A stretch of 64,000 bases of DNA from Anastrepha obliqua (GCF_027943255.1 NC_072893.1:19552001-19616000); one strand, 5' to 3'; counted from the first letter of the stretch, positions 32,608 through 44,122 are shown. The notes: generated by a model from the sequence alone, not told the origin. Program-made: numbers and translations.

Positions 32608-33404
32608 TTGGTATGGGAATAAGTTTCTGGCCTCTTAAAAGAGGTGTGGATGATACCTGTAATACTATTTTTGTGTTCGCTCGTTCGCTCTAGTAATATA
32701 CTGGAAGAGGGATATCGAGAGACGTATGGTGACGTGTGAGATGGTTCTTGAACGACAGAAAAGAAAAGGTTTTCTGCATCGCACCGTCACTGGGAATGAA
32801 AAATGGATCTATTATGATAACCCTAGGCATAGAAAATGGTTGAGCCTGCCAGATGAACCAAGTCCATCGGCAACGAAAAAAAAAGTCATGCTTCAAAGGT
32901 GATGTTGTCCATCTGGTGGGATTAGTGGAATCAGAAGAGTGTCATCTATTATAAGCTCCTTAAACCATTTGAAACCATCACTGGCGATCATATTGCGTTT
33001 AAATCGAATGCGATCAGTCAAAGAAAAGCGGCCGGAATGGGTCGATGGACACGATAAACAGATTTTGCTGCATGACAACGCCAGGCCACACGTTGCTAAA
33101 TCGGTCCAGAAATATTTAGAGGGACTGAATTGGGAAATATTGCTCCACCCGCTGTATTCCCTAGACATTGCGGCTTCGGATTACCATCTGTTCCGATCAA
33201 TGCAGTCAGCCCTTATTGGAGAGCGAACTGGTTCAATGAATAGATCAAATCGAAAATCTCGAAATCTCTCAGAGGAATCCGTAAAGTTGGAGTAAAGTTT
33301 TAGCTTCCAATAGCGCATACTTCACATAATCTCATGTATTATTTAATTGTTTAAATAATTCGCAACTTTGGCTAAGAAAGGACAGAAACTTATTCCCATA
33401 CCCA
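32608..33404 (+). mobile_element. Mariner (mauritiana/Mos-like group), N-terminally deleted
   Basis: Ends are inverted repeats: GGTATGGGAATAAGTTTCTG at the left, and the complement of CAGAAACTTATTCCCATACC at the right, followed by TA at 33405. The plus-strand transposase starts within the protein: CEMVLERQKRKGFLHRTVTG, where the first catalytic site reads TGNEKWIYYDNP (Asp to Asn). After frameshifts come LLHDNARPHVAKSVQKYLE (second Asp) and YSLDIAASDYHLFRSMQSAL (third Asp). It is 797 bp, so several hundred bases of the 5' half are gone. The N-E-K-W-I-x-Y-D-N block fits Mos1-related mariners. Confidence 0.8.
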
Positions 33405-33869
33405 TAAAATTTGTTTTTTGATAGATCTCTCAGCTTCTGGGGTTGATTTGTGGAAAACCGCACGGCTGATAGATGGTTCGTCATCCTCGCGGCCGTGTTC
33501 CTCAAAGAGTGAAACTTCCGCCTTAGATAGCACCGCGAGGTGGTGTTTGTCCAACTTTCCTGTTTCCTGTCCTTTTGTTGTTGTTGTTTTTTTCTTTTTT
33601 ATTTGCTTTTATAATCATCTTGTTCTTCCAAAACAAACTCAGCAGCCTTTAGATTTTGTGGAGATCTTAATAGGTCCGCCGCACTAGCGCCACTTGTCGC
33701 GGTAAGGTCACCGTTACTCTTCGATTTGGCCCGGAGTTGAAGAGTTAATACGGTGGAATTAACCTCCTAGCTGCAAATCATCCAATGGACACGGTAACGC
33801 ATAATACCCTGTATTATTAGATGACAGCTCTTGGTCATCATATTCAAATGGCATCAGATATCTGGGTGA
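33405..33869. other. Unidentified, less AT-rich DNA
   Basis: A frame at 33418-33687 (+) includes a T/G microsatellite-like stretch and no recognised domain. The composition suggests an old element remnant, but I could not assign it. Confidence 0.35.
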
Positions 33870-34052
33870 GTCATCGCCCTATGTATTTTGAGGCAAAGAT
33901 AAATCGTTCTATAAAAGTCGTATTGAAATATTAGAGCGGCCCTGTAGTATGGGCGTTGTTCTTGATGGAAATTAAGTTGATGAATAAAGCTAATTTCAAA
34001 CAAAAAAAGACGTGTTTTCTTTGTTAGGCCCGGGACTTTTCAGCCCATGTGT
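33870..34052 (+). mobile_element. Irritans-type mariner, 3' end only
   Basis: The complement of the right edge reads ACACATGGGCTGAAAAGTCC then CGGGCCT, resembling the irritans-subfamily terminus (a GGCTGATAAGTCCC core). TA follows at 34053-34054. Inside, KSFYKSRIEILERPCSMGVV then LDGN and a stop resemble the last residues of a mariner transposase. The left end and most of the gene are missing. Confidence 0.6.
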
Positions 34053-34054
34053 TA

Positions 34055-35279
34055 GAAGTTCGAAAACACGTTCAAAGGTAGAGATACTCAAGACGGCATA
34101 ACTTTTACAAATGTCAAGCAATGTCTATAACATTTTGAGAGGTATCTTGATCACAGATGTGGAAAACTTACAAAACAAAAAAAAAACAGAATTCGAATCA
34201 TTTGACTTAGAGCGTCACCTGGCGGTTGCTCGGGGTTTTTTATCAAGGTGATTAATGATCAAGGCGATATATCCGCCATGTTCCTATTGACTGCGCACTT
34301 CAAAAATTTAATGAGATCTCGAGCTCTATTTCGCCTTTTTTCTGTCAACTTTTTGTTATCAGAGAAGAAATTTTATGAATTTGTAAGCTCTTTTTTTTAA
34401 TCCACATAATAACTTTTTAATTTAAGCTCAAAGGCCAGTAGCTTTAAGATGTCAGTAAAAACTAGTATTATGTCTTACACTTGAAATAAATGAATTGAAA
34501 TGAAAATGGCTAAGTCTGAACTCAGAATAAAATATCTTTCAGCAACAGTCTCGTTATTTAATAGCCACCCCTCGCACTCATAGCTTCTAGACTAACATTT
34601 CTTTGCTTTACTTGCGCGAGAGGAGCCATTTATGCTCACTTTGTTTTTTCGTGGTTTCTGCAGTCTGTTAAACTGAGAAATGCTGCGCTGCATTTTGTAC
34701 TTATGGTAATTAGCATAATTCATTGTTCAAGTGCGAAAGTATTTTTGGTTTTTTTCATTTCTCTTTTTCAGACGAAATTAAACTGCTAGTGTTTTACCAG
34801 CTGCTTTTTGAAGTTTTATTGCATTTCTGCTTTTATTTCTTTGTACAATAATGAACTTTTCGCTTCGAATGCTTCGCATTATTTTGTCTAAGTGGAAATT
34901 ATTGCTAATGTAATAACTGTGAGTGACACTTAAGTAGTACTTGGCATTAGCGGGAAAATTCGAGTGCGTAGATAAAGGGCGTTTGTAGTAATTTATATAA
35001 ATTTAGATGGGAGTCTATTTTCTTCCATTTCAGAAGGGAGATAATTTGTTGAGTACTGAATCGAGAATTGAATTTTATTCAGTTTCATAGCGAAACTGCG
35101 AGTGATACGAAAGGAAACTAAAGGCTTTGAGACTTACTTATGTATGCATTTTCTATACATAGTTGTTGTTGTAGCAGTTCATAAAGCCGAGTTAAGCCTG
35201 GTGAAGTTAACGGTCTTCGTCGTCTATCACATCTGGTGATAGACCCAAAAAAACAAGCTGATTTGGCAGAAAGGATTCA
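34055..35279. other. No gene recognised
   Basis: AT-rich non-coding DNA. No long frames with family features; a GTTGTTGTTGTAGCAGTTC segment at 35162-35180 lies close to the Jockey-like fragment that follows. Confidence 0.45.
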
Positions 35280-36720
35280 AATGGAGAGGAGTGTTAATTG
35301 AGTGGGCTTAGGAGGTGGGTGCGAGGGTTTAGTTGGTCGTTAGTGCTGTTGAGTTTATCGGGGTCGATTCTAGATAAGTAGGCGTTGAACCTGCTAAAAT
35401 ATTTGGCCAGCACTTGTACCAAGATGACGTGGTTCTCACGGAGCAGCTGAAACTCTACGTCTGCGAAGTGTGCTGGTTGGACCCCAATGACGCCATTCGG
35501 GTTTCGGGAGCTTAGGAAAGTGGTAAGAGTCTCTCGATGAATGCCGTTTACTATATATAGCCTAACCTGTTAAAATAGTTTGAATGCAGTTAGTCAAGGT
35601 GGATACAAAGGGAAAGAGGCGTTAGACGATTGAGTTTAGGTGGGCACGTGAATGCATCGCTAGTGTTTTGGAGTACATCGAAGTCGATTCTGGATAGGTA
35701 AGAGTTAAATATCCTGCTACAATGTCTTGAACGCTGTTATGCCAAGATGACGCAGTTCTCGCGAAGCAGCTGGAGCTCTGCGTCTGCGATGGGAAGTGGT
35801 GGTTGGACTTCAAGGAAGGGCGTTCGAGTGGCGTAAGTTTAAGAAGGTCGAAGGTAGTAAGTGTCTGCCGATAAATGCCGCTTATAGCCTGTCTGTAAAC
35901 TGGTAGATCCAATGAGTGTTGCTCCTTACCTCGGATCATAGTAAGCTCACCGTGGCTGCTCTGATGGCAGTATTTTGGCAGGTTTGCAGCTTCTTCAAAT
36001 GCATGTCAGTAGCACCAGCTGGCCAGTTGGGCGCTGCTAATTCAGAAGCGACCGGCCGATTGCTTTAAATGTCGCCAGCAACATTTCTTTGTCTTTCCCA
36101 CAAGTGCTATCGGCTACCGATTTGAGGACCTCATTGCGGTTTTGGGCACTAGAGGCAATTGCGGGAAGAAGAGCATACTATCACATGTGACACCCCGTAA
36201 TTTGGGGTTGTTAACAGTCGGTATTGTTGTGACTTTTACTTTTAGCTTGATCTTCTTCGCTCAGGTAGTGAATAGCGTCGCCATGGATTCAGTGTGGGAA
36301 AATTTGACGTTCCTCGGCGTGAAAAAGTGAGAAAGTTTGGAGAGATGTCACTTCTGAATGCCATTGCCGGCCGCTAATATTGAGCAATCGTCAGTGTGTG
36401 AGACCAGTGAAACCCCCTCTAATGGCTGACGAAGCTTCGAGACATAGAAGTTGAAAAGCAAGGGAGAATAAGCACTAGCCTTCTACAGTCCTTGTGTTAT
36501 TATTCTCTGTTTGGAGAGTTTGGTATCTAAGTAACACGCGTGGTGACCACACAGGAAATTTGCGGACCCCCTCTGCAGTCCCGGCGGGAGAGTTCATTAC
36601 TTAATATTATCTGGTAGTGTGGAATGACTGACTGTTTCGAAAGCCCTCGATAGGACCTGCAGACTTGAGTTAACAGCTTTGGATAATTTTCTCTGATGTT
36701 ATCTCAAATAGCGAGGTTGG
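35280..36720 (-). pseudogene. Jockey-like reverse transcriptase, C-terminal part, with tail duplication
   Basis: Minus strand. Blocks include ELTQVCRSYRGLSKQSVIPH (about 36670-36610), a region matching the I-P-T-V-N-N-P-K-x-L-G-V-T thumb motif as TIPTVNNPKL (about 36230-36190), NWPAGATDMHLKKLQTCQNT (about 36030-35970), and the clearest frame 35939-35622, MIRGKEQHSLDLPVYRQAIS through SSSCFARTASSWHNSVQDIV. The last 270 bp of coding sequence are present twice, at about 35615-35890 and 35285-35560, about 330 bp apart. Several stops make it a pseudogene. Confidence 0.7.
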
Positions 36721-36949
36721 GTAAATATCCTAAAAATAGTTTTTAAAGCTTTAATAGATAATGTTGGGAGCAAAATTGGCAAGATAGGTTCTCCAATATC
36801 TAAATGCCATAGAGGTAATGCTCGAGCTGACACCGTTTCACGTAGTTATTCAGCGATCACTCATGCGCACCCTGTTTAATATGACTAGGGAAAGCTTTGG
36901 TAGAGGAAATGTGATCTCATCCAAGAGTTGAACCTTAAAATAAGCTGAA

Positions 36950-37600
36950 GTACACCTCGTGGAAAGGAAACTTCAAGAACATACCCTACGCTGGTATACA
37001 GACGACTCGAAAACACCTGAGAGTAAAAGCGTTGCAATATATGGCCCCCTCACAAAGCGGGGACCTTTTCTTCAGAATCTTCCAAGTAGAAGTGCATGCC
37101 ATCTGTCTATGCGAGCCATTCTTCTGAGAATGCACAATCGCATCCAGCTCATATGGGTCCCAGAACATAGAGGTATAACTGGGAACAAAGTAGCGGATGC
37201 ATTGACTTGAGTGGCTGCGGCCTCGTTATTAATAGAACCCATGTCCCATGGCAAGAGCACACACAAAGATGGAGCCTAGAAGCGAAGAGCTAAGGCTAAG
37301 ATACGTGAGCTGGCACCAAATTATGTGGCTTTGCCAGATGAAGGCCTCACGAGGGGTATAATCAAAGAAGGTTCAGGCAACTTACAACTTTTCCTAAAGA
37401 CAAACTGGGAATGCTCGCAGACATAGATTGCGTGGACATCTGCATTGGATTCGGATATGGTCCATTGACTCCAGTTGTATCTGTGACCAGACCCCGGAGA
37501 GTGCAGGATGTGATGTTATAGCGCGAAGAAGGTTTATTAAAAGAACTGGTGTCAGATGTGGTGCTGTGGCGAGTAGAAGGCACAAAGCACCATGAGGTCA
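36950..37600 (+). pseudogene. LINE RNase H and zinc-type region
   Basis: The plus strand reads LRWYTDDSKTPESKSVAIYG (first RNase H motif, one Asp intact), jumps over most of the core, and then reads IQLIWVPEHRGITGNKVADA (last motif, Glu replacing Gly in W-V-P-G-H). Further on, in a shifted frame, HRLRGHLHWIRIWSIDSSCI and CDQTPESAGCD with RRRFIKRTG (about 37420-37535) form a degraded zinc-type C-terminus. Internally deleted. Confidence 0.65.
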
Positions 37601-37639
37601 ACGGACAAAAAGCTAGACTACCTGCAGGAGAAGTGTAAT

Positions 37640-38100
37640 GATGCAGCAGCTCGAGTTCATCTATGGCTCTCTATGTGGGCAAGAGGTGCACCGACGAAAT
37701 GCACTTAGGGTAGCATAGAGGACCGTAACAGATGACGCGACTTGCGTCATCGCTGGAAAGCTCCCATTACCTATACTTATGCAGGCAAAAGGACACATTT
37801 ATGACACATAAGGAGTAAAGCCGACAACTAAAGAGAAAACTGCAGACCATCTGCATTCGTTAGAAAAATGCTTAAGCAGATGGGACTGTTAACGGACGTT
37901 GGAGCTATAGATTTATTTCCAAAATTAGCCAATGGGTGATGAGAAGACATGAAGACGTCTTCATGTGAGAGGAACCTGGGACTATCCCCACATACCACTG
38001 GTGTGATGGCACAGAAACATTAGAAGACGAGCCTATAGCATGAAGCTGGTTCCAAATATGGTGGACTCAGACGTGGGTAACAGTATTGGCCCATTTCATT
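37640..38100 (+). pseudogene. R1-like LINE fragment
   Basis: In shifted frames the plus strand reads VHRRNALRVA, then RTVTDDATCVIAGKLPLPIL, MQAKGHIYDT and EDMKTS-type residues, and IPTYHWCDGTET near 38000. The order R-N-A-L-R-V-x-x-x-R-T-V-x-D-D-A-x-C-V-I-x-G parallels the R1-like fragment at 29545-29605 (AHRTVSDNAICVIT). Many stops. Confidence 0.6.
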
Positions 38101-39445
38101 TCCATGGACACCGTTCTGGGCTCTACCGAAGTAATACATCCGTAAGGAAGTCTCCCAGAAGAGGAGGAATTATTGTTTTAGTGGCTACGCCATTCGAGGC
38201 AGTTGACGATGGTGGCTGTAACAGCGAAGGTATTTTGAACCCTACCACACCCACCAAAAAAAGAAACGCACCATGAGGTCGACGTGTAAACTCATTTTCA
38301 TTCATTAACTCATAGCCACAGTTTTTGTTATCTTCCTTTGGGTTGTGACCAAGGAGATAGTCAAAATGTCTTTGCATTTCCAGCCTCTCAGTCAGAAGTG
38401 ACTGCTTCCCATGAGCCTCTATTAATGCTATCATATTTTTCCCGTTGAAAACATAATTACCATTATCACACCCATCAGCATCTGCATTGCAATCATAAGA
38501 AAATCAAGTGATTCATAGCACAAATTAAAAGTATTTCGAAACCTCAAATTACAAAAAAAAAACACACACAAATTGCGTTTTTAGCTCTTTTGAGTGATCT
38601 CATTCTGTCGGCTTTTCGTAAGCTCTTTCGTAAGCGAACGCCTATCTCACATGTCAGTTTATCTCTCGACTTTATCTACTTTGGTCTAAATATGTGAAGC
38701 CATAAACACAACACGTTGATATTTACTGCACAACTTCACCTTAAAGGTCGCGCGTCAGCTGATAATACAGCAACATGAAAAGAAGGCGTCTCCAATGACA
38801 CAGAGACAGCAGTAGCACGACGACCAACTGAGCGGCGGCAATAAAAGTTTAATTTCAGCGATCGAGATAACCATTTGCGCCAGCAGTAAGAAGCGATTAA
38901 GCAGTTTTGGGTGAAAACATATATTTATGGAATTAGTTACAGGCGACTGGTAGTTAAAAAAAAAAAGAAGCAAAAAGTGGGTCACTAGAAATCAAAACAA
39001 AAAACGAGCACAATAAAGCGCCGACGAATTACGGACCTATGCTAATTACATAAAACAACAAATGCGTTATAATAGTTAGAAGGAACAACAAAACATAAAG
39101 CAAAATAAAGACAGTGGCGTGAAGATGAGCCCAAGAAGGTGGAGTGTTGAGTAGGTGGATGAAATCGAGCGGCTGTGCATTACAAACATACTTACGCGTA
39201 GTATTACATAAACCTATGATTACAAGCCCTTGAGCTAACGCAGATGTGAAGTTATGCAGTAGACCGAGGAAAAAGGAAAGTAACATTCATGGCGACGCAT
39301 AGTGGAGCTGATCTGCGATTGCAGGGTTAAAATTTTAATAAGTAAAAAAATCTTTGGAAATTAATGCTCAAATCGAATTTGAAATTATTTTTTGAAAAAC
39401 CAAAATGGCCATGCAAGCATAAAATGCAACAAGTAGCCTAAGTTT
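38101..39445. other. Single-copy-looking DNA; one weak candidate exon
   Basis: Mostly non-coding. On the minus strand an ATG at 39286 opens 31 codons, MLLSFFLGLLHNFTSALAQG then LVIIGLCNTTR, before a perfect donor C|GTAAGT (about 39194). The hydrophobic start looks like a signal peptide, and it lies upstream of the integrin exon on the same strand. Its donor phase does not match the integrin exon directly, so at least one more exon would be needed. Length and context make chance plausible, so I do not call it a gene. Confidence 0.3.
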
Positions 39446-39449
39446 AATG

Positions 39450-40860
39450 AAAACTTATTTACTTACTGGGGGTGTTTGAGAGCACAGATTTCGAGTTTGA
39501 TGGTATTAAAGAAACCAAAAAACCGGGAGGCAACATGCTGAACATGTCATACAAAAATAAATAAATTTTAAATTTTTTAAATTTTTAATAATTTAATTTT
39601 TAAAACGTTGTCACTGCGCGGAACTTGATATTACTAATTTCGATTTTGAAATTGGTTTAGTGAAACAGAAAAAAAAATGGCGGACATAAAAAGCAAAACA
39701 TAAAATATTTTTTATAAAATTATGTACTAAAAACTTTTATGGTTACATAACTCGAATTTCAATAAATTTTTTGGAAACAAATATGAATTCAATTTACATT
39801 TTCATGAACATTTTTCCTACTACGGTGTTTTTGAGGCCACTAGTGTCTAATTTGAAAGAATTTTTTGGAAAAAAAAGAAAAAAATCGATAATGAAGTATA
39901 AAAATATGATTCGGTTTTCATAAAAATTGTCACTTTGGAGTTTTGAGATGACTGAAATCAAATTTGGTAATACTTGAAAAAAGAGGCTGATCCAATTATG
40001 TGAACATAAAGTGCATAAAATATTTTAATATTTGAAATCACTAATTCCGATTTTGAAGTTTGTTTATTGAAAAAGAAAATGGCTGATGTGAGGAGCAAAA
40101 ACTAATATATGTTTTATAAAATTGTCACTACTATAGTGTTTTTGGTCTATCGGAGAACAAGCCGCCAAAATGGGCATCCCTCACAACACATACTGTCATA
40201 GTTGTAAACAACCGGAGAAAAAAGAAACAATCTTCCATTTCCTCTGTGAATGCCCTGCCCTATGGAAGGACAGAATGTTAACCCTGTGCAAACCGCTGTT
40301 CGAGAGTCTCGAGCAACTGTCTGGCTTAGACGTCAACAGCCTAATAAGGTTCCTAAACTGCACAGACTGGATATAGTCTCGCTGTAAATAACTGTCAAAC
40401 AATTTGGTAACGTGGATGTGGCAACAAAATGGTACGGAAGGGCGAGTTGGATTCTGGATGAATCACCACTCTAACCAACCAACCAATCAAATGGTGTTTT
40501 TGAGGCGAATAGTTTCTAAGTTAAAATAAATTTATGAAAAAAAAGAAAACGCGAATGGAATGAAGAAAGTCGAAGCCACAGCAATGGAATTTAATAGTAT
40601 AAAAAAAACAAATGGCGTTTCCACAATGGCGAATATAAAACGCAAAAATTGAAATTTTTCTACGAATTGTTAGTACGTGGATTTCGATTTTAAACTTGGT
40701 TTATTGGGAGAGAAAATAAAAAAAGAAGAAATAGTAAAAACAATATTTTTTTTATAAAAACTATTACTAGGAGCTTTTAAGGATATATAATTTTTATTTG
40801 AAATAAGTAAAAAAAAAATGATAATGATTAAAAATAGTGAACATAGCGTCTTAAGTCATT
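39450..40860. repeat. AT-rich tandem array, unit about 310 bp, interrupted by a LINE
   Basis: A box ggtgtttttgaggccactag with variants recurs near 39472, 39822, 40134/40494 and a weaker form near 40770. Between them another box, ctaatttcgattttgaaatt then gaaacagaaaaaaaaatggc, recurs near 39635, 40040 and 40685. Subtracting the 346-bp LINE insertion (40145-40490), spacing is about 300-320 bp with deletions. No coding potential. Confidence 0.65.
40145..40490 (+). mobile_element. LINE 3' end with AACC-repeat tail and target duplication
   Basis: A short plus-strand frame ends MGIPHNTYCHSCKQPEKKET, IFHFLCECPALWKD and LIRFLNCTDWI, a zinc-type LINE C-terminus (C-x2-C...H-x4-C), with a stop near 40376. 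The 3' end is CTAACCAACCAACCAATC. GTGTTTTTG flanks both sides (40136-40144 and 40494-40502), a 9-bp duplication, or 12 with one mismatch. Severely 5' truncated. The frame is intact, so the insertion is fairly recent. Confidence 0.8.
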
Positions 40861-40909
40861 TTCAAAAAATGTTTGTAAACAAAAGTTGAAAAAATTTAAA
40901 TTTTTTAAA

Positions 40910-41958
40910 ATGGGAAAACGGACCTCACTTGAAAAAAGGGAAGACGTTATTCGTCATTATAAAGAGGGCAGAAAGCCAACGAAAAATTGCAGAAAAAAAA
41001 ATTTAATGATGCAGATAAGAGGTGGACTGTTCGCAAAATTAAAGAAAAACCCAATTTAAGCGCTCCAAAATTAACGAACGAAGTTGAAAAACACTTGGCC
41101 AAGATCTGTAACACTGAAACTGTTCGTAGAGTTCTGCGCGAAGAAAATTTTCATGGAAGGACTGCCCGAAATAAGCCATTGATTAATGTTCGTAATAGAA
41201 AACAAAGAATAGAGTTTTGCAAACAACATTTGAACAAAGACATTTCGTTCTGGAAGTTCGTTGTTTTTGCGAATGAAAGCAAATTTAACCTTTTCAGGTC
41301 TGATGTGACGTCCTGCGTTTGAAGAAAACCAAACACCGCGCTTCAACCATGTGATTTGCGTTCTACAGTTAAACACGGCGTGGGCAGTGGATGGTATGAG
41401 GTTGCCTGTCCTATTCAGGCGTCGGAAATTTAACATTAATCGAAGGAAACATGAATAAAGAGATGTGCCTGGGTATGCTAAAAGATGATTTAGCACAAAG
41501 TGCGGATAAAATGGATTCGTTTAGGTTTTACCAAAACAACGATCCAAAGCATACGTCTGGTATTGCAAAAACTTGGTTATCTGGAACTGCCCACACGTAG
41601 TACACCTGCACAGAGTCCAGATCTGAACGTTATTGAGAATACCCACAATATTTCTAATGCTTCTGATCTGAAACGGGCACTACAGGAAGAATGGGATAAA
41701 ATTAGTTCCGACTATACAGCAAAACTTGTAGAAGCTATGAAGTCGCGATTAAAAGGGATACCCCACTAAGTAACCATGAAATCGAAATATTAATGTGTTT
41801 ATGTTTTTTGAATACTTTTAATTCAGTGCAGCATTTAAGTGCAATCATAACTGAAAACAGCTCTAAGAATACCATTACAACTATTTAAACAATAAAATTT
41901 ATGAAAATAAGTTTTCTTTTTCGCACATTTTTTTTTTTAGGTTTTTTTAGCCACTGTG
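40910..41958 (+). pseudogene. Tc1-like transposase
   Basis: Starts ATG at 40910 (MGKRTSLEKREDVIRHYKEG). A frameshift near 40985 is followed by RWTVRKIKEKPNLSAPKLTN (helix-turn-helix region), ETVRRVLREENFHGRTARNK and WKFVVFANESKFNLF, where the first catalytic Asp is Asn. Further on, FYQNNDPKHTS has Asn for the second catalytic Asp, and QSPDLNVIEN keeps the final Glu. It ends MKSRLKGIPH at 41769. The right terminus, in complement, is CACAGTGGCTAAAAAAACC (to about 41958); a left terminus was not found. DDE-type cut-and-paste transposase, inactive. Confidence 0.8.
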
Positions 41959-43875
41959 CGGGTTTGCTTGACAGGCCAGGAAACTCTAGAAAGGACCCGT
42001 AAATATTTACATAAAAATTGAAAACCCATTTGCAATAAATGACGCCACATGAGCGGGTAGTTTAGCATGACTTTGAAGTTCACTTTGTCTAACCCGAAAG
42101 ACGCCGCCACATGACTCGACCCGGCATAGCGTGGGAGTGCTGCGCACGTAAAAAGGATGCAGGAAGGAAGGGGCGTATGAGTAATGTTGAACTATACAGT
42201 TTTTTGTTTTTGCATTTAAACAGCTGGGCACTGCTGGCTAAGACAAACCTAATGACGTTTTTGCATGAAATGGTCGAAAGGACAATGGATAGCAGCAGCA
42301 GAGGAAGAAGAAGACTGGAGCACGAAATAAAGCAAAAACAGAAAGGGCAGCAGTGGCGGTCACGCGGTGAGCTGCAAAGTACAAATTAGTGCAATAACGT
42401 GGGGAGAACGAAGAGGAATGCAGACATGGAGAAAAAAAAAAAAACAAAAAAAAAACAGAAACAATAACAAAAGCGTGGCAAAACAAATAAATAGCGCCGC
42501 GCATAGTTGCATTTTTTGACGCCATTAAAGCCCAGCAAAAGCAAGTGGAGAGCCAGTTGGAAGGGGTGCCGGCGGTAATGGGCGCATTCACGTTGCATGG
42601 GGTCAAACGCAAAACAAATGCGAAGGCAATAAAGGGCACAGATGGAGTGGAGTAGGGAAGTTGGGCAAAGAAGTAAATTTCAATGCGCTTTAGTTGGAGG
42701 GTAGAGAAAGAGAGAGAGGAGGAGAGGGAAAGAAGGTGCAAGTGTAAAAAAGAAGTATAGTTGAGAATTCATAACCAAAATACGAATAGCAATGTTTTAA
42801 ATCTATTTCGGCAGAAGCAGAAGAATAAGCGCAAACTAACAGCAGTCAACTCTGAATGGAAGGAGGCGGACGTGGCAGCTTATCTTCGCATAGACATTCA
42901 TGCACACTTACAGTCACATGCAGTAATAAATACACGAAGATATGTACATATGTATGCACACTCACACACATGCAACCTGTGTGCTTGCATTTGCCAGCAG
43001 TGAGGCCGTTAACGCTGCTAATAGCCGCTTATTGCCGGCCGGAATGTGCTAAATCATGCAACGAGCCATAGTAATTTCTTACTCTTCTTCTTCTTCCTCC
43101 TCTTATTGCTGTTGTTGTTGTTGTTCCAACATTTTGTAGCGTTTAACCTAAAGTGGCAGTAAATCGTGCAACATAGATTAGCATTGCTGTGTTGCATGTT
43201 GGCTAAATGCAAGTCTGCTTGGCTGGCCAGCGCCATTACTGGCATATTTTCATTTTTATTTTCGTTTTTCATTTTTGCTATGACTGCAGCTATTGTTATT
43301 TTACCGCTCTGCTTGTTATAGCCAATGTTGTTACTGTTTTATGCTCGCCAGTTGCCAGTAGGAAGACACTTAACATTTATTGTCTGCAATATTTGCTTGC
43401 GGCTTTATTACCAATAGCGCGCTGACTTCCAGCCAAAGCCGAGCTGAGTAAAAACGCCACAGCCGCTGCCGCCACATTATTTTTGCCCACATAAAAATCG
43501 GCGGCCCACAAGCAACGCCTCGATCACACCACCATCCAATGGGCGAGGGAAAAAGAACACAAAAACAAAGGGGAAAACAAATAAATAGCGAAATTAGTAA
43601 ATACTAGGAATACATAGATACACACACACACACACATACAAATACATACAAAAGATGCTTAGATACATAGATAAAAGCGCCGATCGCTTGCGGCATGAAA
43701 GAAATCTTCGTGCTTACTTAATAATAATAACAAAATACATGCAATCAATTGTGCAACGAACAAATAAATATTTGCTTGGCTTAGAGAGTAAAAGTACCCT
43801 GCAGGGAAATCAGCTTATGAAGCATTGTTTGTTTAACTAGGGTGGTGATCGCTTTTATTGCTTCTATTCTTCTTC
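41959..43875. other. Single-copy-looking non-coding DNA
   Basis: Contains A-rich (42428-42455) and G/A-rich (42700-42735) tracts and several microsatellites. Long frames on both strands (for example 42238-42741 minus) are Phe/Ser/Leu-rich antisense of A-rich sequence and lack motifs. Probably intron, possibly with regulatory sequence that cannot be recognised by eye. Confidence 0.5.
43081..43127. repeat. CTT/GTT trinucleotide microsatellite
   Basis: CTTCTTCTTCTTCC, a short interruption, then GTTGTTGTTGTTGTTCC. Another CA run lies at 43620-43637. Confidence 0.85.
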
Positions 43876-44122
43876 GACTGCCGCAGCCGAATCGGTTGGT
43901 GCGTGACTAGCATCCGGAAGTACGCAGGTTCGAATTTCCGTGCATGAAGCCGCAAAATTATAGAAAAGGTTTCTTCTAATAGCAGTCACCGCTCGGCAGT
44001 GGGAAATGGGAAGCCTCCGAGTGTATTTCTGCCACGAAAAAGTTCCTCATAAAAAAGCATTTGCCGTTCCGACTGTGGGTCCCTCCATTTGTGGAAAAAC
44101 ATTAAGCTGCACACCACAAATA
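43876..44122 (+). mobile_element. tRNA-derived SINE, most complete copy
   Basis: Begins gactgccgcagccgaatcgg, with an A-box-like tggtgcgtgactag (43897-43910) and a B-box ggttcgaatttcc (43928-43940) 17 bases later. The body includes ctcggcagtgggaaatggga, cctccgagtgtatttctgcc, tcctcataaaaaagcatttg, actgtgggtccctccatttg and ctgcacaccacaaatag. A mariner derivative starts at 44123 where the tail should continue. Fragments of the same family lie at 16708, 28143, 28955, 30325, 30511 and (inverted) 44503. The internal promoter fits a pol III transcribed, LINE-mobilised SINE. Confidence 0.7.

Noticed and set aside
33418..33687. 89-codon plus-strand frame between two mariners
   Set aside because: It includes a TTG/T-rich simple repeat and no motif; possibly an old element remnant but not assignable.
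38123..38434. 103-codon minus-strand frame
   Set aside because: Its right half overlaps degraded R1-like LINE flank and no domain is recognisable.
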